From Reticulitermes lucifugus (taxonomy: Eukaryota > Arthropoda > Insecta > Blattodea > Rhinotermitidae): a DNA stretch of 23,168 nt. A model generated the notes under the pieces. The model was not told where the DNA came from. It did not search any database and saw only the letters and a list, made by a program, of their open reading frames with translations. Below, one piece after another: positions 1 to 8,695 of the stretch. The stretch lies in contig JAKCWW010000821.1 of the NCBI GenBank assembly GCA_026260175.1, forward strand, positions 57,235 through 80,402, read 5' to 3'. How positions within the stretch are numbered: the first letter of the stretch is position 1; the number at the start of each line of letters is the position of its first letter. The translations under genes and the position numbers were made by a program.

Positions 1-63
1 CAATGGAGATCTCGCTTTGGAAGAGGCTACGGACCTGTCGTAAGACAGACTACAGAATGAATG

Positions 64-220
64 TTCATCACCGTGTTCACGAACACCAGCCAATGGACCC
101 TTATCCTGAGCCAGTTGCATACAGTCCACACACTCGCGCCCTACCTATATTTTTATGATACATTCTAGTGTTACACTCCCACCTACGCCTGTATCTCCCA
201 TACGGTCTCTTCCATTCGTT
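64..220 (+). repeat. Dispersed repeat R1, copy 1 (degenerate)
   Basis: This stretch aligns directly with 7895-8050 in the same orientation. Shared blocks include a segment reading like 'ttcatcaccgtgttcacgaa' at the left, a middle part around 'cagtccac', and a right part translating to SHLRLYLPYGLFHS (about 175-216). From memory, translations close to 'SHLRLGLPSGLF' recur in hypothetical proteins of cockroach and termite genomes, which points to a high-copy repeat and not a gene. The coding look comes from the repeat consensus having few stops in one frame. The class (SINE, LINE fragment or MITE) cannot be settled here because neither end is visible. Boundaries are approximate and the left edge may continue beyond base 64. 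Confidence 0.55.
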
Positions 221-254
221 TCACTACTGTTATTCTGATTTGAATACATTGTAT

Positions 255-445
255 ATTTATTACATTCATCTTCCCCGTGAGCAGTCAGCTTCACGTCCTG
301 GCCGCTTTACCTCCGGGACAAGTTCCTCTACCCACTGCTGGACGCGTCAGAGGAAAGGAAACTCTGTTTTCCTCTGCCGGGTATTAAACCGCGGGTCTTC
401 AGGGCGTAGCCTGGTCACTATACCGACTGAGCTATTACGGCTCCC
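255..445 (-). repeat. tRNA-derived SINE, family A, copy 1
   Basis: On the minus strand the sequence opens near 445 with an A-box-like head, 'tagctcagtcggtatagtga', followed by a conserved 'ccaggctacgccctgaagac' and a decayed B-box region ('gcggtttaataccc'). It then runs through a body containing 'aaagcggccaggacgtgaag' and 'ctgactgctcac'. The same order of blocks is seen at 6440-6631, 9391-9665 and 14569-14857. Known family logic: the head supplies an internal RNA polymerase III promoter and the element is copied by a LINE reverse transcriptase in trans. The tail block present in better copies is eroded here, so the end near 255 is uncertain. Not a functional tRNA: there is no closing acceptor stem. 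Confidence 0.75.
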
Positions 446-1146
446 AATTTATTTACCAGTGTTCACAGAAATGAAATAAGTAATACGAATAGTTGCCTCC
501 GGGAGTGGAGTGAATACATGCAACCGATTCGGCGACCAGAGAAGGGGGGGGGCGGAGAATTTTCTTTTCGCCACCGCGTCCACACTAGCTCTGGGACACA
601 ACGCGAGTACCGGGAGCGGCCAAGGCCTGAGGCCGAACACTCATGTATCTTGCACTGCCGAGTATGAGAACGCGTAGAGCAAAGGTACCTCCGCCATCCC
701 GTCTGAATGGCGTAGGCTCCCTTAAGCACACGGCCAACTTCACACACACACGTCGGTAGTGTTTAAAATAAGAAATTATGGGCTCATACCTATCGTTATG
801 AAAATCATCCATGTAGTTCAAAAGCGCTTGAAGAGTCACGACATGACGGAAGATGTTTAACCCTTTAAAACCAGGTGTTCAGTATACGTACCGCCAAAAT
901 TTCTGAATTTTGCCCACGCAAGATATTTATGGGCTCCGTATCATTCTCATCACCATAACACCGACTATATTCCCTGTGAGTTACGGACTGAATCTTTATA
1001 TTAACATATAGGCCTAGATTAATTTTCGTCTTAAGAGAGTGGCAGCGACAGTCACGCCCCGCCTCAGATAGGTATATCCTTCAACTAGTGACTGTACTCA
1101 GTATCATTGGCCGCAAATACTCGTGTTAAAATACGTTTCACTGCGA
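446..1146. other. Unassigned stretch with a GC-rich patch
   Basis: No gene or recognised repeat. Bases 541-720 are about 60% G+C by hand count and CpG-rich, unlike the AT-rich sequence around them, and start with a run of nine G at 544-552. Overlapping open frames of 63-94 codons on the minus strand (449-839) fall in this patch but share no recognisable protein motif. They are best explained by the low stop density of GC-rich DNA. It could be the remnant of an unidentified mobile element or a CpG island. The sequence alone does not decide. Confidence 0.4.
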
Positions 1147-1370
1147 GTTGAGGTTCTCACAGCGGCGAGTATGAAAATTACGGTCCTCTGGGTCGTGACG
1201 CCGTGTAATTTTGTGATAGGTTCCAACATTTCGATGACAACAGATGCTTCGACCCTCAAGGCAGAAGAGTCACTCGCCTAACCTCAAAATGCAGGCAGCA
1301 GATCCCTCCGAAACTTGGTACATATATACCAAACTACACGGCGTCACAACCTAGGAGACCATAATTTTGA
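1147..1370. mobile_element. Foldback DNA element E1
   Basis: The left half (from 1147) and the reverse complement of the right half (ending about 1370) read as the same sequence with substitutions. Both carry 'gtgacgccgtgta' followed about 20-25 bases later by a 'caa-tttcg' block, and the right arm adds 'ggagggatctgctgcctgca'. The arms therefore form long inverted repeats around a short centre. The same arm is present at E2 (7083-7468), E5 (17594-17683) and E6 (20595-20833). The first 45 bases ('gttgaggttctcac...') are shared with E2 and E3. No coding capacity is present. Long inverted arms and no transposase suggest a non-autonomous foldback/MITE-type element. The superfamily is unknown and no clear target-site duplication was found. 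Confidence 0.65.
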
Positions 1371-1660
1371 TAAATTCACTGTCCATCGAATAATAATCCA
1401 TGGTGTCCGCCATTCCGATTGACAAATTATGTGTCACGCACATCATACAAGACCGGAAATCGGTTCAATTTTGTTATTAAACAAACAAGGAAGAAAAAGT
1501 TTGTGAGATATCTGTGACACACAGTGGAATAATTTACAGTACTCAGGCCTTGAGGATGACCATTTAAGTCAACATGTATTGCCTACTCAAGCTATATCGC
1601 GTGAACACCCGAAAAGTTAACGACTATTATGTACAACTGTTCAAGAAGAGGTACAGCAAA
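1371..1660. other. Unassigned stretch
   Basis: AT-rich sequence between E1 and a SINE. No gene, repeat unit or motif that I can support. Confidence 0.4.
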
Positions 1661-1815
1661 GGCCGTGCCATTGCTCAAGCGGTTAGTCGCCGGTCTCTCA
1701 CCGCGGGAGCCCGGGTTCGATCCCGGGTCAGTCCATGTGGGATATGTGGTAGTCAAAGTAGCACTGGGAAGTTTTTTCCCCCACCGGTGCTCCATTACAA
1801 GGAACAACGGAAAAA
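1661..1815 (+). repeat. tRNA-derived SINE, family B
   Basis: The head has a good A box ('ttgctcaagcggttagtcgc', 1671-1690) and a perfect B box ('ggttcgatcc', 1714-1723). The B box lies inside a 5-bp stem, 7-base loop T-arm formed by ccggg and ccggg. The anticodon arm is not standard (4-bp stem, 5-base loop) and there is no acceptor stem pairing, so this is a tRNA-derived SINE head and not a working tRNA gene. The body after the head ('tgtgggatatgtggtagtc', 'cactgggaagttttttcccc') differs from family A. The sequence ends in an A-rich zone around 1800-1816. The intact B box makes this the head in the window most likely to retain polymerase III binding, which is inference. Confidence 0.7.
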
Positions 1816-1889
1816 ATAATCATATCATCACAGGGCTGCATAATAAGCCTCAAGGCTGCGGCGCGTCCATAGCGTCTGCTACGGGACCC

Positions 1890-1911
1890 TAAAAAAAACA
1901 CACACACACAG
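1890..1911. repeat. A-run plus (CA)n microsatellite
   Basis: Eight A residues are followed by about six CA units. It lies some 75 bases downstream of the family B SINE. It could be the SINE's own decayed 3' tail, if the element is longer than drawn, or an independent simple repeat. Confidence 0.8.
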
Positions 1912-2039
1912 CAATGTAAACTAAACGTATTCAGTTACGTTACATTATCAAGCTTTGAAATTGTGCTACTTCAATAACCAAGTCCAGCCATCGATGGCGC
2001 TAACGCCGCAGTTGTGGAAAATTAATCTCAAGTGCAGGA

Positions 2040-2990
2040 AGCTAAGTGAGTGGTTACTGTGCAAAGGAGATTTCGTAGGGAGATTCATGGGAAACCACCA
2101 AAAAAAGGTCTTCTACAAGTGGTATTAAGTTGTTCAATGAGACTAGTTCGGTTTGCAAAGGGTGTAGTGCCGGTAAACGGCCAGTCAGTGAAGCTAAAAT
2201 GAACGAAGTTCGAGAAGCTTTGGTTCGATCGCAGTCCAAGAAAATAAAAAACACAAGCTGCTCGATAATTAAGCATGGCACAATCGACAGTGCACAAGAT
2301 TCTACGCACACATTTGAGATTTAAAAGTTTCATAAACCAAACGTTGCAACTTGTAACAGCCCAAGATGAATTCCCTACACATTTTCTTGTGATGTTCTTT
2401 AAAAACTTCAGGATGACGATGAACCTTTAAAGCCAACCTGTGTTTAATGACGAGCCAATTCCATTTGTCGGGGCATGTTAATCTACATAACGTTACAATG
2501 TGGGGGAGCAACAATCTGCATCAGTGATGACAGCTACAAGGGACAGTGCCAGTTCAGTATTTTCTGTGCTGATCTCTCCACACTTAAGTGTTCGTTCGAG
2601 CCTTTCTTTTTGTGCCAAACGCAATATGAACTGTGTACTGTACCTAGACATGTTAGACGATCCGATTCTGGAAGAGGTGTGTCTCAATGGCATGCTATTC
2701 TAGCAACACGAAGCGGAGCGTCCCAGCATGTGCACATTGTAGATAGGGCGGCACTTCTTGGATCCAAAGTTTCCTGGCATATGTACTGGAAGATGCGGCC
2801 CTATCACATGGAAGCCTCATTCCCCTGACCTTAAAACCACTTGATTTACTCTTCTGGAAGTACATAAAAATGCTGTTTAGGTTTCACAATTGTCCAACAC
2901 TTTGCCGAAACTTGCTGGGAGGATACGAGCTGCTACAGCTACAGTTACACCTACTATGTTCACTAATGTGAAAACTTCACTTCATGTGTT
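2040..2990 (+). pseudogene. Tc1/mariner-superfamily transposase, dead copy
   Basis: Pieces of a DDE transposase appear in order across three frames. About 2085-2240 gives the N-terminal helix-turn-helix region, including GKRPVSEAKMNEVREALVRS (2172-2231). 2275-2325 gives MAQSTVHKILRTHLRFKS, typical of the second DNA-binding helix region. 2443-2473 gives FNDEP then FHLSG, the first catalytic Asp motif split by a small deletion. 2486-2520 gives HNVTMWGSNNLH. 2641-2655 gives YLDML. About 2700 resembles the second catalytic motif, with a His where Asp is expected. 2809-2835 gives WKPHSPDLK, then a one-base shift leads to LDLLFWKYIKM (2840-2872). 2907-2970 resembles the C-terminal RI..A..TVTP..F segment. 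Many stops and frameshifts make it inactive. The intact family protein is roughly 330-350 residues and the relic covers most of that length. No terminal inverted repeats were identified around it. The similarity is from memory of the family, and the motif order makes it secure. Confidence 0.85.
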
Positions 2991-3807
2991 TACCCTGCAT
3001 TACTGAACACGACATAACGTAAGCTGTGATTGCTATTACAATCATATTAGTCATTCTTACAAAAGGCAGCAACAAATCATAATATAATCTGTAGTCAGTA
3101 TTGACCAAATGTTTAACAACACTGTGCAAACTGCAAATGCTATTTAAGGACCGCTTAAACTAGAGAAGAATAAAGAATCCTTATCACTTCGGAGGTTCAT
3201 CATAGACTGTGTCTTCAGCTTCACAGGGTGGCACCCATATAGCACTGAATTAAATCGGTTAAATGTTCATCAGTGCTGATATGGTAAGAATGTGAAAAGG
3301 AATATGAAGGTAGTAGCCTACTTTTCGGCGGAGAATGAGGTAAACAGCGAGAACCCTGTCAGGAAAGATGGTAATCGCAGCCAAAATTCGACACTCGTAC
3401 CTACCGAACTGACCACATCGAGCAAGATTCTACAAAAACCTATAAATCAAATGGACGCCAGTACCGAGAAAACTCTTGGAAATTACGCAATAAATAGGTG
3501 AAGTCAACTGATCGTGAACGTACATACAGAAAAAAGTAAACTGAATTATAAGAGAACACAGAAAAGTATGGTGAGAAATATGTCACTGAGACTCCACGGG
3601 GTAACAACCAGACCGGTGCTTATGAGACAAAATCGGAAGCTCGACAAATGAAATGTATCACATCACACGTAGAAGTTACATGAAGAGCCCGTTACCTAAC
3701 GCAGACGCACAAAGTTCCTGCAGTAGTGGACCACATGGTCAGAAATCCATGTGTGCGCGGCCTGCATAAACTGTTTATATATACGAATAACAACTGCGAA
3801 GTACAAC
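2991..3807. other. Unassigned stretch
   Basis: No supported gene. An open frame of 69 codons at 3292-3501 has no recognisable motif and no feature that sets it apart from chance. The first part may still contain the decayed 3' end of the mariner-type element, but I could not find a matching terminal repeat. Confidence 0.4.
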
Positions 3808-3927
3808 AAGGGTACACATATCTCGGGCCCCTGGTCGGGGCGACTACATTTTGTACGGTGACGCCTAAACTTTGCACTTAGAATTTTGAGATGGCTCCGG
3901 GATTTTTGGAAAATTTGTGCACCCCTG
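3808..3927 (-). repeat. Dispersed repeat R2, copy 1
   Basis: Reverse-complemented, this matches 8521-8695 and 22093-22268. The best block reads 'ggggtgcacaaattttccaa' followed by 'aaatcccggagccatctcaa' and 'aattct'. After that come a 'ggcgtcaccgtacaaaatg' block and a 'ggcccgagatatgtgtaccc' end. This copy lacks about 40 bases of the middle found in the other two. No coding capacity and no tRNA-like head. Its class is unknown. Confidence 0.75.
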
Positions 3928-5935
3928 AAGTTAAGGATGTTAGCTGTTGAAAAATATGGATCTTTAGCAATGATATAAAAGCAGTCCAAAGAAATGTTTA
4001 ATCAGGTTAACGAAGAGTTCGGAATTATTTATGTAACAAACTGTATTGAACACTAATGACTAAGTTTGAGAGCGCAAGTCAGAGAGCGCTGATAAAATGG
4101 CAGTTGCCAATACAGACTAGAAGGGTAGTGGGAAGACAAGTAAAGAGCTGGTTCTGGTACCCTAATACTTGGCTTTGAAGAAGAAGAATAAGCGTTAACC
4201 ACTAATCACTCCGCACCGCGTCACACTGTATATTGAAAAATGTCGGTCGGGCCCAAGCATATATTCCTTGTTTGTACACATGCCCTTATCTTCCAGCCTT
4301 ATGACGAAAGTTTAAATCAGTATGTGAACTCTTGAAATTTATATAAAAAACCATACAGAAATATGGAGCTGGATTTGCTTCCTTCCTTATGTGACCTGAG
4401 ATAAAAGAAGCAAATGACGTTAGTAATTCTGATGGATGTTTCTACTTGTATTTCTCGCCGAGTTGGTTATATGTGCAGATATACTCCAATTGCAGTGGAT
4501 TAAAATTTGTCCGTGTGCAATACCTCCCGAAACCTTTATAAACAAATGGCACGGCGACATGGATCCTGGTAACCTCGGCACTACATTAATACAGCCGTTG
4601 GTACCTACTGCAAGTGTCCCAGCGTGGGTCTGGAACCTGCAGCAAAAAATGAAATCTCACCTCTGCTGCTAGACGTCAAGAGTTAGTCGTCGGCTGTGTC
4701 CCTACCGGCGAAATTTATCTACCAGCATTTTGTAATCGCGTACTGACGAGCCGTCCATCACGCGGCCCGCTTGAACCTACGGTGCGGCTCCGCTGAGGTT
4801 TCAAGTAAGCCATTTTTTTAACTAATTAGCTATTATACACGAACCAGCAGCCTATAAAAGAATACCTGTGGGTGTTAAATAACTGTATTCTAAAAGATTG
4901 ATCTAAACTGATCAATGACTAGCACTAAAACTATAACTGTGAAAAGCAGACTGAACTATGCTTGTGACTACAAACCCATATTTTTCATACGTGACAGGCT
5001 ACACTTCACAAAACGCTGTCAATAAAAAGAAATCGCGCAACCCGCACACACACATGGGTTTCAGATCTTGTACTGAAGAAACCTGGACACCTCTTAACGT
5101 ATTTCACTGCACGTGAGTTATGTACTTCTATGTAGATGAGTCCATGCTAACCTCCTAGACTTAAGCACCCTATCAGAGAACAAACTTAATCAGGTCTCCC
5201 AGTTCCACATTTGATACAGCTCTCTTCACTTCGAATGTTTATGCTTAAAAACACTTCACTATACACATCTCTTGTTTCGAGAAACGAAACTGGGCATCCA
5301 TAACGAATATACTCACTTTTACTAAGAAAATATAAGCTGAATGTGATGCAAGAGTTAACAAAGCTGGCAGCTACAAACAAAACTGGTATCTGCATCATAT
5401 AAAATTTTCGAGTTGTGAGAAAATACGGCGTTTGTGACAGTAATGAATGTTTGGAGTACGTCGGGAAATGACATCTTTCAACCCTGAAGCCTTGCCCCAT
5501 CTCAGCACTGGTCAACAGAAATCACGATGCACTGCATCGCTAATGTTTATGTTCAAAAGTGGTCATCTGAGGATTTATGATACATCTTGTCAAAACGGCC
5601 ATAGTATAAGTCCGTAACAGTTTCTCATACTGTTTACAAGAACATTACTTACAGGCCTATAATCATTTCACAAACACTGCTGACCCTTATGTAAACACCT
5701 AAATATGAGATCGGTACACTGGACAACAGACCATGTGTGTAAAATCTTCTATTTCTAGCAAGCAACAACTAGAAAGGTGTACTCTAGTCGAGTAACAAAA
5801 AGTAGCCGAGTCCTTGATTTGCGATTTCACGTAGGTCTACTTCCTTGGCTTTCATATGCACTTCTTTGCAGTTGCAAACTTGTTAGTGCAGGCGCAAACC
5901 CATAATTCAAATGTTAATAATACTACACATGTCAA
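3928..5935. other. Long unassigned stretch
   Basis: About 2 kb without a recognised gene or repeat. Open frames at 4436-4672 (plus) and 5186-5515 (minus, 109 codons) have no family signature. The CpG-containing segment 4690-4800 is slightly richer in G+C than its flanks. Short exons of a host gene cannot be excluded by eye. Confidence 0.35.
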
Positions 5936-6182
5936 CATTGCCGGCCTTAACAAACGCGGGGCCCGAATGCGATCTTTGTGGCGGGCCCCTAAACGTTACT
6001 GTGCAGAGCAAAAAAGGGACTAACGTTTCGAAATAGTAACGTAAGTTATAAAATCATTACAAAATCAGTCCGAGAACTTTGTGTGGCATTACTAATGCGC
6101 GATTCGCCCATGAGCACGGGGCCCCCGTAAGCGCGGGGTCCGATTGCGTCAAATCGGTTCAATCGGCCTAAGGCCGGCCCTG
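5936..6182. mobile_element. hAT-like MITE with 8-bp target-site duplication
   Basis: The element starts 'cattgccggcc' (5936-5946) and ends 'ggccggccctg' (6172-6182). The reverse complement of the end, 'cagggccggcc', matches the start at 9 of 11 bases. The flanks are catgtcaa (5928-5935) and catgtcag (6183-6190), a 7/8 match of the size that hAT transposases create. Inside the ends both arms carry 'cgcggggcccga' / 'cgcggggtccga' in inverted orientation. The 247-bp length and the absence of a reading frame make it non-autonomous. The CAGGGCCGGCC-like end resembles ends I associate with hAT elements of animals, but the superfamily assignment rests mainly on the duplication length. Confidence 0.72.
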
Positions 6183-6439
6183 CATGTCAGGCTGCATTGC
6201 CAGGCTGTTCCCATTTGACGTCGACAAATATTCATCATGTCAAATTATAGCTTCAGTTCCCAATAATATTTAGATTTTGTTATGTTACAATTTTATACGA
6301 TGATGTTTTAAGACAACAGATAAATTCCACTTCAGCTTCTTGTAAATAACACAATAGCGACAAAAACAAAATTGTCCGTGTACTTAATTAAGCAATATGC
6401 CATCACGATTGAGTGATACGGGGTATTAATCATCATACG
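6183..6439. other. Short unassigned AT-rich stretch
   Basis: Lies between the MITE and the next SINE. No gene or repeat recognised beyond the duplicated octamer at its left edge. Confidence 0.4.
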
Positions 6440-6631
6440 TTAACCTCGACACACGATGGAGGTTAGTGGTCAGCTTCACTCTACGGCCGCCTTACCCCCG
6501 TCATAAGCGTCCTCGGTACTCAATGGACTGGAGACCGGAGGGACACCACAGCCGGTCGGGATTCGAGAAGAGAAAAAGCCCGGGTCGTCCAGCCCGTAGC
6601 CTAGTTACTGCAATGACTCAGCTATCCCACT
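6440..6631 (-). repeat. tRNA-derived SINE, family A, copy 2
   Basis: Read on the minus strand from 6631, the head 'gggatagctgagtcattgca' is followed by 'actaggctacgggctggacg' and 'acccgggctttttctcttct'. Next come a B-box-like 'ctcgaatcccg' displaced by an insertion, then the body block 'aaggcggccgtagagtgaag' and 'ctgaccactaacctccat'. It finishes with a decayed 'gtgtcgaggtta' tail (6440-6450). Block order is the same as at 9391-9665 and 14569-14857. The tail past 6440 is lost or unrecognisable. Confidence 0.8.
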
Positions 6632-6789
6632 TACGTAACACAAACCAAAGCACATTCGCTCAGCTACTTTACGTATAGCCTTCCGTTACCAAACCTCATA
6701 AAGATCTGTAGTTCGAGTAGTTTCGGGTGTCACATACAAACGGAGAGACACGACCTGCCAACTCGCTCTCATCATTGCATTCACTTAGT

Positions 6790-6930
6790 GCAAAGATAAT
6801 GAACGATCTGGGGTTCGAATCTCAGCAGAGGCAAGAGATTTTTCTAGTGCCGTGGTTAAGAATCAGTTTAGCTATAACTCTACTCCCCTTACATGCCTCC
6901 ATGGCGCGGACAGGGACAACTTCATCTGTT
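6790..6930 (+). repeat. tRNA-derived SINE, family A, copy 3 (internally deleted)
   Basis: A B-box-like 'ggggttcgaatctcagcag' (6811-6829) is joined, after only about 25 bases, to the family tail: 'gtgccgtggttaagaatc' (6848-6865), 'ctctactccccttacatgcc' and 'catggcgcggacagggac'. The tail matches 14770-14845 block for block ('ctctactccccttctgggtc', 'ttcatggcctg'). The whole central body is missing and the head is weak. It stands head-to-head with copy 2, about 160 bases away. Confidence 0.6.
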
Positions 6931-7082
6931 TTAGTGCAAAGATAGCGTAATGAACTCCACTTTGGAACTAAAATACTTCGGAAGAAAACAGCCAAGTACG
7001 AAGGAGCTCAATACTACCACCTGCCTATACACTAACTACCTACATGATAGGCTGTCGGATCAATGTAACTCGTAGTGTGGCA

Positions 7083-7468
7083 GTTGAACCTCTCAACAAC
7101 GGCGTTGATGACGTTTGAAGTCTTCTGGAATACGAAGCCGTGTCAACTGACGAATAGGTACCGACGTTTCGGAAATGCATGCTGCCTACGTCTTCGGGAT
7201 CTAAGCAGCAGTCTTGGGCTACTTACAACCCGCATATTACCGACGTTTCGGAAAAGCTTGTTGCCTCCATCTTCAGGATTTAAATAGTCCTTAGGCCTTG
7301 AAATGGTGGCGGATAGTTCCGGATGCAAGTAGTCCAAGACTACTACTTAGACCGCGAAACTCTTATCTTTACACTTAAGATAAAGGCAGCAAGCTCCTCC
7401 GAAAAATCGGTAACCACTTACCAATTGACACGGCTTAATATGACCTAACACTTGGGTCTTCACTCGCA
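7083..7468. mobile_element. Foldback DNA element E2
   Basis: The left arm begins with the 'gttgaacctctcaacaacgg' version of the 45-base start also seen in E1 and E3. It continues with 'gtcttctgg', 'gccgtgtcaactgacgaata', 'accgacgtttcggaaatgca' and 'tgctgcctacgtcttcggga'. The right arm, reverse-complemented from 7468, gives 'gccgtgtcaattggtaagtg', 'accgatttttcggaggagct' and 'tgctgcctttatctt'. Inside the left arm a second partial copy of the inner arm occurs at 7235-7277 ('accgacgtttcggaaaagct', 'tgttgcctccatcttcagg'), so the arm is partly duplicated or another copy is nested. No coding capacity of its own. Confidence 0.7.
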
Positions 7469-7539
7469 AATACACATTACACTCACTCTGTAATACGTAC
7501 AAGAGTGCACCTAAGAGTGGGACTGGTTTTATTCTTAAA

Positions 7540-7595
7540 CCGAGCCGCGTAGAATAACTGGCTAGTCTGAAAGTGCTGGGTTCGTTCCCCATGCA
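7540..7595 (+). repeat. Possible tRNA-like SINE head
   Basis: An A-box-like 'gcgtagaataactggctag' and a B-box-like 'gggttcgttcccc' lie at about the tRNA spacing. There is no acceptor stem and no second copy in the window to define the body, so this may be a chance match or a decayed head of an unlisted SINE. Confidence 0.4.
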
Positions 7596-7839
7596 TTATC
7601 AGCCTGTCTGCTGACCACACAATAAAGACAGGGTGCTCAAAATCCGGAACGCGGCAATAACAGGATAATAACCATTTATCACGTTTTAACAAAAAGACAG
7701 CAGTCAACTCATGTTTTGAACACAGCTTATAAAAGCAGCAAACGTCTCTTCAATACCCGGTATGGGCATGTTCATTATCAGCGTGTCTTTTGCCCATTAG
7801 TCGTCATCCACAAACTAACAGCACGGGGTATGATCGTTT

Positions 7840-8055
7840 CCGAGAAACGGACTGTCATTCAGATGGTCAAGAATTTCCCCGCTTTTTCTGCAATGAATAT
7901 TGATCAGAATGTTCGTAAGAACTCGCCACTAGGCTTCATCGTGCGCAACATGAAACCAATCCACTGCATTGAATCCCAATTCTTTAGAATCCACTTCCTC
8001 AGTTCAGATTATGTCTCCAAACCAGTCTCTTTCCTTAGGGATTTCCACTGGAATT
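7840..8055 (+). repeat. Dispersed repeat R1, copy 2
   Basis: Aligns with 64-220 in direct orientation over about 150 bases and extends further left ('gaaacggactgtcattcaga', 'tggtcaagaatttccccgct'). In one frame it reads VIQMVKNFPAFS, then IHCIESQ, FFRIHFLSS and KPVSFLRDF, similar in order to repeat-derived hypothetical proteins I remember from cockroaches. The open frame 7716-8093 (125 codons) is therefore best explained as repeat consensus and not a host gene. The repeat's class is undetermined. Confidence 0.6.
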
Positions 8056-8129
8056 GCACAAGCATTTCTTGTCTCCTCGTGCGTATGAAATGACAACATT
8101 CGTTCATGCGGTGAAAATTCTTACCTTTA

Positions 8130-8300
8130 TTCGGAGATATCAAGTTCAAATTCCGGTCCTGGCACCGAATATTCTACATTTTCCGTCGTTCTCCTCGGTT
8201 TCTCCAGGCAAATGCCGAGTTAGTGCCTCAGATCAGGCCAGGACGCTTCGTTCCACGTTTTCCAGTCCGTTGTTCACTAATCTTCCGACCATTCGACGCT
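8130..8300 (+). repeat. tRNA-derived SINE, family D, copy 1
   Basis: A B-box-like 'agttcaaattccggtcc' (8142-8158) precedes a body with 'tttctccaggcaaatgccga', 'ttagtgcctcagatcaggcc' and 'ttcactaatcttccgaccat'. The same blocks in the same order occur at 21752-21914. From memory this body ('aggcaaatgc.gg.a.ggtacct', then 'gccgcttcctt') is a widespread insect SINE module. The A box is not clear. It lies immediately downstream of R1 copy 2, and no shared boundary was found. Confidence 0.65.
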
Positions 8301-8358
8301 CCAGACTGTTCTCCCAGTTACAGATTGCGTTGTTAAATAAACTACAAATAAGGACACC

Positions 8359-8386
8359 AAATAAATAAATGAATAAATAAAATAAG
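8359..8386. repeat. (AAAT)n-like simple repeat
   Basis: Imperfect run of aaat/aata units. It could be the A-rich tail of the family D SINE about 60 bases upstream or an independent microsatellite. Confidence 0.7.
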
Positions 8387-8520
8387 TATTAATGTCCCGC
8401 CTAACTCATCATCCTACGTTAAACATCAACTGACCTTTGAAAGGTGGTAACACAATATTCATGCTTTATAAAATGTTCCATGGTAGTTTTCAGTTCCTCC
8501 AGTGGTGTCACACTCAATAA

Positions 8521-8695
8521 CAGGAGTGAATAAATTTTCTAAAAATCCACGAGCCATCTCAAAATTCTACGCGCCAGAAGGGTGAAATGAAGCAAGTTCC
8601 ATAGTGATCCAAGAATATTAAGCGCCACCGTAAAAAATTTAATAGCCACAGTGCCCTGACGCCCGGTATGTGTGCACCCCTGCTCAATAAGTACC
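8521..8695 (+). repeat. Dispersed repeat R2, copy 2
   Basis: Shares with 22093-22268, in order: 'aaattttctaaaaatccacg', 'agccatctcaaaattctacg', 'cgccagaagg', 'agcaagttcca', 'gcgccaccgta-aaaaattta', 'gacgcccgg' and 'gtgtgcacccctgct'. The minus-strand copy at 3808-3927 shares most of these. The two ends of the matching zone ('ggggtgCACAAA' at one end in copy 1, 'gtgtgcacccctgct' here) suggest short inverted ends, tgcacccct / aggggtgca, compatible with a small DNA element. This is inference. Confidence 0.75.

Noticed and set aside
1661..1735. Functional tRNA gene
   Set aside because: A and B boxes are good, but the anticodon arm is abnormal and no acceptor stem pairs; downstream body identifies a SINE.
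4570..4680. Possible further SINE (aacctcggcac and a B-box-like string)
   Set aside because: Only an 11-base match to the family A junction, and the neighbouring blocks do not follow the family order.
5186..5515. 109-codon minus-strand frame with a possible membrane-like segment
   Set aside because: A short hydrophobic stretch alone is weak evidence; no start context, domain or neighbour supports it.
7716..8093. 125-codon open frame
   Set aside because: About half of it coincides with dispersed repeat R1, which explains its coding look.
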